From: Deltaproteobacteria bacterium HGW-Deltaproteobacteria-15
Lineage (GTDB): Bacteria; Desulfobacterota; DSM-4660; Desulfatiglandales; HGW-15
Assembly (NCBI GenBank): GCA_002840535.1
Contig: PHBH01000015.1
Span: forward strand, 37,363-101,362
Length of the DNA: 64,000 bases
Reading direction: 5' to 3'
The notes below the pieces were generated by a model. That model made no database searches. It was not told the origin of the DNA and saw nothing but the letters and a program-made list of their open reading frames with translations. Of this stretch, positions 44,785 through 53,384 are shown one piece after another. Made by a program: the position numbers and the translations under genes. The stretch's first letter is position 1. Every line of letters begins with the position of its first letter.

Positions 44785-45393
44785 ATGAACGGCAACGAAC
44801 AATCCCCTCATATCCATCTTATCGTCCAAGCATCCCTGTTATCCTCCTTTCACCCCCTTCTTCAGGGAGGAGTATCCCTGGAGGCGCGAAGCGGGATGAG
44901 CGCTAAGGAGTTTCTCACTCACGAATTGGGCTTGACCCAGGAATATCTTGATACTGTTGTTCAGACGGTATTCCTGGATGGAAAAGCGGTCGATGATCTG
45001 GGCTCCGCATTCATAAGAGACGGCACGATAATGGCCCTTTCGGCAGCCATGCCCGGCCTGCTCGGCGCCACCTTGAGAAGGGGAAGCTTTTATGCGGCAA
45101 TGAGAAAAGAGATCTCGTATCGGGAAGTACGGAATGCTGACGACAAAGGGACCGCAAGGGTCACCGTCAAGATTTTCAATCTGCTGCTGGGAGATTTGGG
45201 CCGGGTCCTGCTTGAGAAGGGCATCTGGATTCGGGGAGAGGATCTGCAATATTTTTTCAGAAACAGGAACGAGAAATTCTGGGCCGGATGTGTGGGCGCC
45301 CTGCTCAACGGGAAGCAAGCCGATCCGACGAGTCTCAGCGGAATGGATTGGAAAGAGGAGGATGTGTCTCTGAGGGTTACGGTTGAAAGCTGA
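44785..45393 (+). CDS. Conserved hypothetical of the aor cluster, possible beta-grasp N-terminus
   Basis: A 202-residue protein of unknown family. Residues about 10-95 (LIVQASLLSSF ... MSAKEFLTHELGL ... VFLDGKAVDD ... IRDGTIMALSAAMPGLLGA) follow the strand-helix-strand order of MoaD/ThiS-like beta-grasp proteins but lack their C-terminal Gly-Gly. The second half (VKIFNLLLGDLGRVLLEKG, GEDLQYFFRN) is unassigned. GGAGG lies 4 bases before ATG 44785; an upstream extension would run back toward the terminator. Its place between aor and moaD/thiF-like genes suggests a role in cofactor assembly, which is inference. Confidence 0.65.
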   Translation: MNGNEQSPHIHLIVQASLLSSFHPLLQGGVSLEARSGMSAKEFLTHELGLTQEYLDTVVQTVFLDGKAVDDLGSAFIRDGTIMALSAAMPGLLGATLRRGSFYAAMRKEISYREVRNADDKGTARVTVKIFNLLLGDLGRVLLEKGIWIRGEDLQYFFRNRNEKFWAGCVGALLNGKQADPTSLSGMDWKEEDVSLRVTVES

Positions 45394-45405
45394 CCTTTGC
45401 CAATC

Positions 45406-45645
45406 TCACCCTCCTGCTACGGGAGGAAACACGCCGACCCTGTCTCCATCCCTGAGCACCTCGTCCCCGTTCGCATGAAGCCCGTTCAAGAAGATGATTT
45501 TCACCGAGTCGAGCGGAACTCTGAGCTCCTCCAGAAGAGCCCGAATCGTGCTTCCCTCGACCACTTCCATGAATTCAGACGGACCGGACTTCCGCTCGGG
45601 CATGTACCTGCCGAGAGATGCGTATAATCTAAGCTCTACTCTCAT
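45406..45645 (-). CDS. MoaD/ThiS-family sulfur carrier protein
   Basis: A 79-residue ubiquitin-like protein ending in the functional VFPPVAGG, so the terminal Gly-Gly is available for adenylation and thiocarboxylation. The start MRVELRLYASLGRYMP, the IRALLEELRVPLDSVKIIF helix-strand and the NGDEVLRDGDRVGVF strand match MoaD. It would donate sulfur to the pterin dithiolene. It is on the minus strand, convergent with the 202-residue gene and divergent from the E1-like gene, so it is not part of one simple operon. Confidence 0.88.
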   Translation of the reverse strand: MRVELRLYASLGRYMPERKSGPSEFMEVVEGSTIRALLEELRVPLDSVKIIFLNGLHANGDEVLRDGDRVGVFPPVAGG

Positions 45646-45757
45646 ATTTCCTCAAATCACCGATCCCCATACGGCGGAGCAACATCTGAATTGTACACCT
45701 TTGGCGAACCTTTTGGTAGATTGAGAGAAGAGAGATCCCAAAGAAGGAGGGGGCGCG

Positions 45758-46627
45758 ATGTCCGATCAACAAGACCTGAAGGAGGCTCTCCAGGAGAAGG
45801 CCGGAGAAGTTGCCGACCCTGCGGGAAGAAAGGTCCGCGTCCTGGCGGACGCGGAAGCCATGGAGCTCTCCAGGCGATTCGGCTGCGGGATGGGCACAGT
45901 CTACAGGGAAAGCCTCGGGTCGGGTATTTGCCCCCATCGCTATCTTCGAAATCGTGAAGCCATTTCAATCGATGAACAGCTGAGGCTCGCCTGCAGCCGC
46001 GTTGCGGTTATCGGCGCGGGGGGGCTGGGAGGCCATGTCATTCATCTTCTGGCAAGGATCGGCATTGGACAACTTACAGTGGTGGATTGCGATGTCTTCG
46101 ATGAAACCAATCTGAACCGCCAGATCTTTTGCACGTCGGACTCCCTTGGGAAGCCGAAGGCCCTGGTTGCTGCGCAACTTCTTGCCTCAATCAATCCCGG
46201 AGTCGAGGTAATCACGCACGAGCTCCGGATCGAAGAATCAAACCTGCCCGGAATCCTGGCCGGGGTTGACGTGGTGGTCGACGGCCTCGACAATATCCAG
46301 GACCGCCTTGTCCTGGAGAGGAGTGCGCGAAACCTGAAGATCCCGCTGGTTCACGGAGCCATCGCAGGCTTTGACGGCCAGCTCATGACCGTTTTCCCGG
46401 ACGATCGGGGACTCATTGCGGTCTACGGCCCGGTAGAAAGGGGTGGAAAAGATCAGCGGAGCCCCGAGGCCGTAATGGGAGTACCCGCTCTCATGCCCTG
46501 TCTGGTTGCGACCTTCCAGGCCATGGAGGTACTAAAGATACTGCTCGGCAGAGGAACTCTTCTTAGAAACACTCTGCTTCACGTGGGTCTGGACGCGGGC
46601 GAGGTGAATCGATTTCCTCTTGGCTGA
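45758..46627 (+). CDS. ThiF/MoeB/HesA-family E1-like adenylyltransferase
   Basis: A 289-residue protein. A 70-residue N-terminal extension with two cysteine pairs (RFGCGMG, SGICPHRYL) precedes the E1 domain: VAVIGAGGLGGHVIHLLARIG (ATP loop), DVFDETNLNRQIF and VVDGLDNIQDRLVLE. The catalytic-cysteine region reads MGVPALMPCLVATFQAMEV. The CxxC zinc pairs of MoeB are not seen. It should adenylate the C-terminus of the adjacent MoaD-like protein. AAGGAGGGGG precedes the ATG. It could instead serve a ThiS partner, but the aor context favours molybdo/tungstopterin. Confidence 0.87.
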   Translation: MSDQQDLKEALQEKAGEVADPAGRKVRVLADAEAMELSRRFGCGMGTVYRESLGSGICPHRYLRNREAISIDEQLRLACSRVAVIGAGGLGGHVIHLLARIGIGQLTVVDCDVFDETNLNRQIFCTSDSLGKPKALVAAQLLASINPGVEVITHELRIEESNLPGILAGVDVVVDGLDNIQDRLVLERSARNLKIPLVHGAIAGFDGQLMTVFPDDRGLIAVYGPVERGGKDQRSPEAVMGVPALMPCLVATFQAMEVLKILLGRGTLLRNTLLHVGLDAGEVNRFPLG

Positions 46628-46713
46628 AGAGTGCGGGCAGAAAATGGCACCCTTGATCCTGGCGAATACACTCTTAAGCTGATTGTACGATCCGGAGGCC
46701 TTTAAGAAACCGC

Positions 46714-46816
46714 AGAATATCGAATGTCGAATGTCGAAGGAAAACTTGCAGGAGCGAGTTCCTGCTCGCGGGATCTTCGAGGCGAAGGAATCGCAACCAA
46801 GAGGTTGCTCCTACAG
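46714..46816. repeat. Two degenerate repeat families after the E1-like gene
   Basis: Words gaatatcgaatgtcgaatg at 46714-46740 are followed by an element at 46744-46816 that starts acttgcaggagcgagttcct and ends gaatcgcaaccaagaggttg. The latter matches about 26250-26280. Confidence 0.55.
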
Positions 46817-46891
46817 TAAGCACTCATCTTTGGGACACCTGAATGGCGGTGGGGCCGGTAAATGAACTGCAGAATGACTTAGGGGATCTCG

Positions 46892-47608
46892 ATGAAAATC
46901 ATACGAAAGAGCTGCGCGACAGGAGCCGAGGAGGCCGTGGGGCTGGCCGTGATCATAGACGTGTTCAGGGCCTTTACGTGCGAACCCCTCTTTTTCCACT
47001 TCGGCGTGAGGAGATCCATCCTGGAGGCCGATCCCATGAAGGCCAGGATGATGAAAAAGGAACATCCCGAGTACATTCTTGCAGGGGAAATCGACGAGGT
47101 TCCGATCGAAGATGGTGACCTTGGAAATTCACCCTCTCAGATCGTACTCAAAGGAAGAAGCTTCTTTGAGGACAAAGTCGTGATCCACCGGACCACCGCA
47201 GGCGTTACAGGCGCTTCTTCAGCCCTGGAACATGCGGATGAGGTGCTCCTCGGCGGTTTCACGACAGCCGGAGCCGCCGCAGCCTACATCCGCTACCGAA
47301 ATCCCCGGGTGGTGACGCTCGTTGCCATGGGAAGCAGGGGCAGGGTCAGGTCCCCGGAGGATGAGCGGTGCGCGGACTATCTGGAACACCTTCTCTCGGG
47401 CAAACCATACGATCCCATACAGACGCTCAAGGAGACCCTCTTCCACCCATCCGCGCAGAAGTTCCTCACCTGTGAAAAGCCCTACCTTCCCCGAGAGGAC
47501 CCGGTGTTCTGCCTCCAGCATGATGTCTTCGATTTTGCGCTGACGGCGCGAAAAGAGGAGGGGCTGATCGTGGTTCGACCTACTTCTTCTCCAGACCAAA
47601 CTCCTTGA
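46892..47608 (+). CDS. ComB-like 2-phosphosulfolactate phosphatase family protein
   Basis: A 238-residue protein of the ComB family, which removes phosphate from 2-phosphosulfolactate in coenzyme M synthesis. Marks are AVIIDVFRAFTCEP, LAGEIDEVP, GNSPSQIV and VIHRTTAGVTGASSA, then LVAMGSRGRVRSPEDERCA. Bacteria without coenzyme M often carry the gene for an unknown phosphoester. AGGGG lies 7 bases before the ATG. The stop overlaps the convergent sigma54 regulator gene by 29 bases. Confidence 0.85.
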   Translation: MKIIRKSCATGAEEAVGLAVIIDVFRAFTCEPLFFHFGVRRSILEADPMKARMMKKEHPEYILAGEIDEVPIEDGDLGNSPSQIVLKGRSFFEDKVVIHRTTAGVTGASSALEHADEVLLGGFTTAGAAAAYIRYRNPRVVTLVAMGSRGRVRSPEDERCADYLEHLLSGKPYDPIQTLKETLFHPSAQKFLTCEKPYLPREDPVFCLQHDVFDFALTARKEEGLIVVRPTSSPDQTP

Positions 47609-48959
47609 TCTTGGACAGGAGCATGGGACGGCTGACCTCCAGGATCCTCGCGGCCTGCGAGCGATTTCCGGCCGTCAAGGCGAGAGCCCTGCCGATCAAC
47701 TCCCGCTCCAGATTTTTGCCTGCCTTCTTGAGGGAAAGGGTATCTATCGGCTCGACGGAAGAGGGATACGCTTCACCTGAGGAGATGTTCCTGGGGAGAT
47801 CCTCGGGCGTGATCCACCGACCCTGGGCAAGCAGAACGGCCCGTTCGGTCACATTTTCAAGCTCTCTCACATTCCCGGGCCACGAGTAAGCCATGAGCAT
47901 GGGCAATGCTTTGGAGGAGAGACCCTCCACGTTCTTTTTCAGTTTCTTGTTGAACATGTCTATGAAGTAGCCGAACAGGAGAGGAATGTCCCCGCGTCTC
48001 TCTCGCAGGGGGGGGAGGTGAATGACCATCACATTGATTCTGTAGAAGAGATCCTCCCTGAATCTTCCGGCCTCCACCTCCTTTTTCATATCCTTCGACG
48101 TAGCGGCAATCACCCTGACATCGATTTTCTTTGAGCTCACCCCTCCCAGGGACGTGATCTCTCCCTCCTGGAGCGCCCTCAGGAGCTTTACCTGAAGCGG
48201 AAGAGGCAGGTCGCCGATCTCGTCAAGAAACAACGTCCCCCGGTCCGCCTCCTCGAAGTAGCCCGTCTTGTCTCTTACCGCATCCGTAAAAGCCCCTTTT
48301 TTGTAGCCGAAGAGTTCGCTTTCCAGGAGATTCTCAGGGATCCCCCCACAATTGATGGGAATCATCGGCCCTGACGCCCTTGGGCTGCTCGTATGGATGG
48401 CCCTTGCAATGAGTTCCTTGCCTGTTCCGCTCTCGCCCGTGATGAGCACGGTCGTCTTGTGATCGGATACCTTCCGGACCAGATCGAACACATTTGCCAT
48501 GGCCTCGCTTCGGGCGATGATATTGCTGAAAGAGTACTTCCGGTCGATTTCCCCGATTTTGTTCTTCAGTTCCAGGTTTTCCGCTTTGAGCCGCTCTCTT
48601 TCCTCCGCCTTTTTCAGGGTGAGGAGGACCTCATCCTGCTTGAAGGGCTTGGAAATGTAATCATAGGCTCCGAGTTTCATGGCCTCCACAGCGGACTCCA
48701 TTGTCCCATAAGCGGACATCATGATGTAGGTCTTCTCCGGGAACTTCTCTCGCGCCTTCTTCAGAAAGGTCATTCCATCCATCCTGGGCATCTTGATGTC
48801 GCAGAGAATGTAGTCGAAGCCGGTCTTTTCCATGGCCTCGAGACCATCGAACCCGTTTGCCGCCGACTCCGCGGCAAATCCGGCCTTCATCAGCATGACC
48901 TTCAGCATATGCCGCATGTTTTCTTCGTCATCGATGATCAGAACCGACTGTCCGGACAT
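47580..48959 (-). CDS. Sigma54-dependent NtrC-family response regulator
   Basis: A 459-residue activator: receiver domain (about 5-120, acceptor Asp54 in ILCDIKMPRMDG), AAA+ domain (about 143-370, Walker A GESGTGKE, Walker B LFLDEIGD) and C-terminal Fis-type helix-turn-helix (NRSQAARILEVSRPMLLSKI). The sigma54-contact loop reads GAFTDA at 222-227 instead of GAFTGA. Likely receives phosphate from the histidine kinase gene upstream in the same direction. Targets are expected to have -24/-12 promoters; none is obvious here. Confidence 0.93.
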   Translation of the reverse strand: MSGQSVLIIDDEENMRHMLKVMLMKAGFAAESAANGFDGLEAMEKTGFDYILCDIKMPRMDGMTFLKKAREKFPEKTYIMMSAYGTMESAVEAMKLGAYDYISKPFKQDEVLLTLKKAEERERLKAENLELKNKIGEIDRKYSFSNIIARSEAMANVFDLVRKVSDHKTTVLITGESGTGKELIARAIHTSSPRASGPMIPINCGGIPENLLESELFGYKKGAFTDAVRDKTGYFEEADRGTLFLDEIGDLPLPLQVKLLRALQEGEITSLGGVSSKKIDVRVIAATSKDMKKEVEAGRFREDLFYRINVMVIHLPPLRERRGDIPLLFGYFIDMFNKKLKKNVEGLSSKALPMLMAYSWPGNVRELENVTERAVLLAQGRWITPEDLPRNISSGEAYPSSVEPIDTLSLKKAGKNLERELIGRALALTAGNRSQAARILEVSRPMLLSKIKEFGLEKK

Positions 48960-49010
48960 GGCTTCTCCCTTGCTGCATTTAGTTACGGAAAGAACAGTTG
49001 CAGTTTTCTC

Positions 49011-49166
49011 TCACAGAGCCCACAGAGACGCAGGGCAGTTCGGTGATTTGCGTAACTCTGCGCAATAGGCACTTGCCTGAGCACGCTCTGAAAAAGCTGA
49101 AGCTTGTCCTGTTTTTTGATCAAAAAAACAGGACAAATAGCGCGCTCTCTGTGAGCTCTGCGTTCT
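49011..49166. repeat. Inverted CACAGAGACGCAG element with nested palindrome
   Basis: Left words ctcacagagcccacagagac and right words tctctgtgagctctgcgttc are inverse and bracket a near-perfect palindrome at 49104-49136 (TTGTCCTGTTTTTTGA / TCAAAAAAACAGGACAA). The element fills the gap between the kinase and regulator genes. Confidence 0.65.
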
Positions 49167-50765
49167 CTAGCGAAGCGGGCGAGAGACGCCTTTCTCTTGA
49201 GCAACAATCCTATGCTCTGCTTGGTGAGTACTCGCTAACGGCAATGTCACGATGAAACTAGCCCCCTGCCCTTCCCGGCTCTCCGCCCTTATGACACCGC
49301 CCATGCTCTCCACGATCCGATAGCACACCGAAAGCCCCAGTCCCGTCCCTTTCCCCGGCTCCTTGGTGGTATAAAAGGGATCGAATATATGTGTCAGTTC
49401 CCCCTGCGGAATCCCTGGACCGGTATCGGAAAACTCGACGGTGAAATTCGCGTCGTCACTCCTTGTCCTGATAAAAAGGAGATTCTCCTTCGCACCCGAA
49501 CACGTCCGGCGTCCCTCTGCGAGCGCATCCGCCGCGTTCATGACGATGTTCACGAAGACCTGCTGCAGCCGGTTCGGATCCGCGATCAGGAGGTCGTCCC
49601 CGGCCTCAGGATGATACCGGACTTCAATCCCCTCCAACATGGGCTGCGGCTTCAGAATAGTCATGCTCTTCTGAAGAACATCATGCACATGGGTTTTTTC
49701 GGGCTTTGCACTGGATGGTCTCGAGAAATCCAGGAGCTGGCGAATGATTCGACTGATTCGGGAGACTTCAATTTCCAATCGTTCCAGGAAGTCTCGCCTC
49801 TCCTCTTCCGTCACATCCGCCTTCCTGAGCAGTTCAAGATAACCAAGGCTGATGCTGATTGGATTCCCGATCTCATGCGCGACCCCTGCGGCGAGACGGC
49901 CGACGGATGCAAGCTTTTCAGATCGAACCAGACTGCTCTGGGCCTGCTGGAGATCCGCATTCGCCCTTTCCAGTGAGTTGATGTGGGCCTGCAGCTCACC
50001 CTTGTTTTCATCGAGCCGCTTCAACATGGCAGCCAGTGACCGGGAGAGTTCCCCTATCTCGTTTGTGGAGCTTTCCACCGCGATGGGAATCATCCTTCCG
50101 TCCCTGTACTCGGATGCCATCTTCAACATTTTCCGGATCGGCTTGACCACGATTCTGGAGAGGAGCAGGATGCCCACCAGGGTGAGGACGAGGGTATCGA
50201 GAAGGATATACGCAATGACGATCTTCTGGACCTTGCGAAGGGTCTCGTATATGGGGGCGAGAGAGGATCGAAACGCAACAGCGCCGACAGCCCTGTCTTG
50301 AAAGAAAAGAGGGCTGGATACGGCGAGATGTTCGGGCCCCAGCCAGATCACGCCCCAGGTGGTCCCCGTAAAGCGGGTATTCCAGGCCGATGTCTTGAGT
50401 GCTTCTTTTGCAAGGCCAAGGACTTGTTCGTCCGGTCTTTCCGCTCCGCGCTCGCAGACATCCCCCGTGAAATCGACGAGGACCCCGTCGGAGAAACCGC
50501 CCTTTGAGAGGAGCCCCGACATGCTCCGCATGAAAACAGGGTCCCTGCACACGCTCCTGGGATCCATTCCCTTTGTCCTGAGCAGGACTCCGATGTTCTC
50601 CTCCAAGGCAAGCACCAGCATGCGGCACGCCTGAATTCTGGCCTGCACGAGATTGTTTTCCGAGAACTTCAGCTCCGCAACATGGATGAGAAGCATGGCG
50701 GCAATGATCAGGAACATCAGCTGCGCCATGATGCCGGTCCTCAGACTGTACAAGGGAAGCCGCAA
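49167..50765 (-). CDS. Membrane sensor histidine kinase
   Basis: A 532-residue kinase. TM1 (about 10-28), periplasmic sensor region (about 30-180), TM2 (about 185-205), HAMP and a coiled coil, then HisKA with the phospho-acceptor His in LAAGVAHEIGNPISI near residue 297. ATPase boxes are NIVMNAADALAEG, FSDTGPGIPQ, DPFYTTKEPG and GTGLGLSVCYRI. The true domain ends at IVTLPLA; the last 20 residues come from an adjacent repeat. Its start is 12 bases after the prepilin peptidase stop, and the sigma54 regulator follows, so pilD-kinase-regulator is likely one unit, resembling PilS/PilR-type control. Confidence 0.92.
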   Translation of the reverse strand: MRLPLYSLRTGIMAQLMFLIIAAMLLIHVAELKFSENNLVQARIQACRMLVLALEENIGVLLRTKGMDPRSVCRDPVFMRSMSGLLSKGGFSDGVLVDFTGDVCERGAERPDEQVLGLAKEALKTSAWNTRFTGTTWGVIWLGPEHLAVSSPLFFQDRAVGAVAFRSSLAPIYETLRKVQKIVIAYILLDTLVLTLVGILLLSRIVVKPIRKMLKMASEYRDGRMIPIAVESSTNEIGELSRSLAAMLKRLDENKGELQAHINSLERANADLQQAQSSLVRSEKLASVGRLAAGVAHEIGNPISISLGYLELLRKADVTEEERRDFLERLEIEVSRISRIIRQLLDFSRPSSAKPEKTHVHDVLQKSMTILKPQPMLEGIEVRYHPEAGDDLLIADPNRLQQVFVNIVMNAADALAEGRRTCSGAKENLLFIRTRSDDANFTVEFSDTGPGIPQGELTHIFDPFYTTKEPGKGTGLGLSVCYRIVESMGGVIRAESREGQGASFIVTLPLASTHQAEHRIVAQEKGVSRPLR

Positions 50766-50776
50766 GTCGATCCTCT

Positions 50777-51562
50777 TCAGAGCAAGTGGAGATAGGAGTT
50801 CCAGAGAAGATGGATTTCAGTTCGGAAAAAGAGCCACAAGAATGTTCCCAGCACCAGGAAGGGCCCAAACGGTATGGCCTCGCTGAGTCTCCGGCGTGAC
50901 AGCAGCAAACACCCTCCGCCGATAAGCGTGCCGGCGAAGGAGGACAGGAGTATGATCATGGGAAGCGACTTCCATCCCATCCACGCTCCGATCATGGCGA
51001 GCAGCTTGACGTCCCCTCCTCCCATGCCTTCCTGTTTTCTTATCCACTGGTAGAGCATCCCGACAACGTAGAGCGACCCGCCTCCGAGGAGAATCCCGAT
51101 TGCCGATTCCAGGACCGACACCGGGGTCATGGGCAGCAAGGATACACCGAATCCAACCAGGATCCCGGGCAGCGAGAGGACATCAGGGATGATTTTGTAA
51201 TCGATGTCGATGAAAGCAATAACCAGGAGGGATGCGCAGAAAACGAGAAGGAGGAAGTAGTAGAGAGAGAGGCCGTACCTCAAAAAGAGGGCCGCGCTGA
51301 GAAGCCCTGTGGTGAGTTCCACTACAGGATAACGGAGTGATATTCGGGAACGGCAGGATCTGCATCTTCCCAGGAGGAGGATGTAGCTCACCAGGGGAAT
51401 GTTGTCGTAGAACCTGATCGCAGATTGGCATCCCGGGCAGCTCGACGGAGGGTACACGATAGACTTCCCGAGAGGTATTCTATGGATGCACACGTTGAGA
51501 AAACTTCCGAGGATCAGGCCGAAGACAAGAGAAAACAGCAACTGGAGGGTAGTGGGGTTCAT
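50777..51562 (-). CDS. pilD: Type IV prepilin peptidase/methyltransferase
   Basis: A 261-residue inner-membrane aspartic protease that cleaves and N-methylates type IV prepilins and type II secretion pseudopilins. The N-terminal methyltransferase-like part has GSFLNVCIHRIP and the zinc cysteines (CPGCQ ... CRSC). The catalytic aspartates are in IDIDYKIIPD and GGGDVKLLAM. About seven hydrophobic segments follow. No pilin or pil gene is in the window. The name is by homology; GspO is the equivalent alternative. No ribosome site is clear before the ATG. Confidence 0.93.
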   Translation of the reverse strand: MNPTTLQLLFSLVFGLILGSFLNVCIHRIPLGKSIVYPPSSCPGCQSAIRFYDNIPLVSYILLLGRCRSCRSRISLRYPVVELTTGLLSAALFLRYGLSLYYFLLLVFCASLLVIAFIDIDYKIIPDVLSLPGILVGFGVSLLPMTPVSVLESAIGILLGGGSLYVVGMLYQWIRKQEGMGGGDVKLLAMIGAWMGWKSLPMIILLSSFAGTLIGGGCLLLSRRRLSEAIPFGPFLVLGTFLWLFFRTEIHLLWNSYLHLL

Positions 51563-51617
51563 CGATTTCTGTATAGGAATCCCTGATCTGGTTTTGACAT
51601 CGGCACTGCCGCCCGGG

Positions 51618-51647
51618 TTGACAAACCCCTTGGTGAAGATCTATACC
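51618..51647 (+). promoter_or_regulatory. Sigma70 promoter placing transcription start at the YrdC-family ATG
   Basis: TTGACA (51618-51623), 18 bases, TATACC (51642-51647), only 8 bases before ATG 51656. A start 6-8 bases after the -10 would leave no leader. Confidence 0.45.
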
Positions 51648-51655
51648 TCTTTATT

Positions 51656-52246
51656 ATGATCATTTCCATCAACCCGCAGAATCCTCAGAAGCGCCTGATC
51701 AGGCGGGTCTGTGAGATCCTCGAAGGGGGCGGCCTCATAGGCTACCCCACCGACACCTTCTATGGGATAGGTTGCGACCTCCTGAACAAGAGAGGCATTC
51801 AGCAGATCCACAAGCTGAAGAATCGGGAGGTCAAACAGCCTCTATCCATTATTTGCGACGGCCTCAAGGAGATCAGCCGCTACGCCAAGGTCTCGAACTT
51901 TGCTTACAGGACGATGAGAAAGGCTCTCCCCGGTCCGTACACCTTCATTCTGGAAGCGACTCAACTCGTCCCCAAAATCATGCTGGCCAAACGAAAAACG
52001 ATCGGGATACGTGTTCCCGACAACCAGATCTGCCTGGATCTGGTCGGGCAGCTCGGAAGACCCCTTATCAGCACAAGCGCAGGGTTGGACGATCCGGACG
52101 CCATTCAGCAGAAGTTCTCACCCTTTCTGGAGATAGTCATCGACGGCGGGCCAACCGTTCCTGAACCATCCAGCGTGATTTCGCTTGTCGACGATGTGCC
52201 TGAGGTGATTCGCGAGGGCAAGGGCGACATAAGCGGGTTCCTGTAG
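51656..52246 (+). CDS. Sua5/YciO/YrdC-family threonylcarbamoyl-AMP synthase
   Basis: A 196-residue protein that makes threonylcarbamoyl-AMP for the t6A modification of tRNA. Motifs are GGLIGYPTDTFYGIGCDLLN, KNREVKQPLSIICDGLKEI, LPGPYTFILEAT and the nucleotide-binding GIRVPDNQICLDLV with STSAGLDDPDA. It is nearer YciO/YrdC in length. The start matches the family's first strand although no ribosome site is visible. Divergent from pilD. Confidence 0.9.
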   Translation: MIISINPQNPQKRLIRRVCEILEGGGLIGYPTDTFYGIGCDLLNKRGIQQIHKLKNREVKQPLSIICDGLKEISRYAKVSNFAYRTMRKALPGPYTFILEATQLVPKIMLAKRKTIGIRVPDNQICLDLVGQLGRPLISTSAGLDDPDAIQQKFSPFLEIVIDGGPTVPEPSSVISLVDDVPEVIREGKGDISGFL

Positions 52247-52359
52247 AATCGGTTTTTCCCCCATTTTCTTGAGTCCACGCCGCCTCTGGGGGTACTCTTC
52301 GAGAATGGCCGCGATTACCGGTCATTTCAATTGCCGCCCCAGAGAACTCATAGGCTCTA

Positions 52360-52442
52360 ATATTCGATATTCGCTATTCCGCGGTTCTCTCCGTCTCTTC
52401 CTTGGACATTGGACATTCACCATTGGGCATTGGACATTGAAA
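52360..52442. repeat. GGACATTGGACATTCACCATTGG word array
   Basis: Words taatattcgatattcgctat at 52358-52378, then four or five degenerate cattggacatt units at 52402-52440. The array is between the YrdC and sppA genes, which converge. Confidence 0.65.
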
Positions 52443-52446
52443 TGGA

Positions 52447-53349
52447 TCATTTCAACGCCCCATCCCACCTGTATTCCACCTTGGTCTGAAGAAAATTCCG
52501 GATCGCTTGATACAGGGATTCGGCGCCCTCATCGAAAAACAATTCCCACAGCATGCTCTTGGCCTTCTTTTTCGCATGAACAAGCGTTACTTCCCCTTCG
52601 ATCCCGACCATTTCCTTGGCAAGATCAACGGCATCCATGAAGTTGCCAAGGCTGTCCACCAGGCCCAGCTCTTTGCAGCGGGCGCCCGTGAGAATGCGGC
52701 CGTCTGCGATCTCCCGAACCGCCTCCACAGGCAAGTTTCTGCCCGTTGCCACGGCTTCCACAAATTGGTTCCGGACCTCCTGGGTCAGACCCTCCACGAT
52801 TTCCCTGTCACGCGATGACATCTTCCGGTGTGGAGATCCAATATCTTTGAATTCGCCCGATTTCACTACCTCGAGACCAATGCCCAACTTTCCGAGGAGA
52901 TCCTCCACCTGAACGAATTCCATAATAACACCGATACTGCCGGAAATTGTGCCCGGGTTGGCGACGATTTTGTCCGCTGCTGCAGCGATGTAGTACCCCC
53001 CCGATGCAGCCAGAGTGGACATGGAAGCAATGACCTTCTTTGTCTTGATGGTTTTTCGGACTTCCCGATAGATCTCCTGGGAAGGACCGACCGCTCCCCC
53101 GGGAGAGTTTATCCTCAGGATGATAGCCTTGATCCTGCCGTCTTTCTTGAACTCGACAAGCTGCTTCAGGAAGGGTTCAGGGTTGACGATCATGCCTTCA
53201 ATGCTGATTACACCGATCCGGTTGCCAAAAGAAAGGCCCTTTGAAGGGCCTGTGAGACTGAGGACCACCGACATCACAATGACAAGCACAAGAACGACTG
53301 CACAGAGGATGCCGATGACAAGCAGTATGGGATGTTTTTTTCGTGCCAT
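52447..53349 (-). CDS. sppA: Signal peptide peptidase SppA (S49 family)
   Basis: A 300-residue membrane-anchored serine protease that degrades cleaved signal peptides. One N-terminal membrane segment (about 9-31) precedes the S49 domain. The Ser/Lys dyad is visible: Ser in STLAASGGYYIAAAADKI and Lys in VKSGEFKDIGSPHR. INSPGGAVGPSQEIY and GSIGVIMEF are also typical. Short (single-domain) bacterial form rather than the 600-residue E. coli type. It follows rpsA by 35 bases, the order cmk-rpsA-sppA common in deltaproteobacteria. Confidence 0.95.
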   Translation of the reverse strand: MARKKHPILLVIGILCAVVLVLVIVMSVVLSLTGPSKGLSFGNRIGVISIEGMIVNPEPFLKQLVEFKKDGRIKAIILRINSPGGAVGPSQEIYREVRKTIKTKKVIASMSTLAASGGYYIAAAADKIVANPGTISGSIGVIMEFVQVEDLLGKLGIGLEVVKSGEFKDIGSPHRKMSSRDREIVEGLTQEVRNQFVEAVATGRNLPVEAVREIADGRILTGARCKELGLVDSLGNFMDAVDLAKEMVGIEGEVTLVHAKKKAKSMLWELFFDEGAESLYQAIRNFLQTKVEYRWDGALK

Positions 53350-53384
53350 GCGGGATGACCTTAACAGAGAACCCCTGCGTTTCT

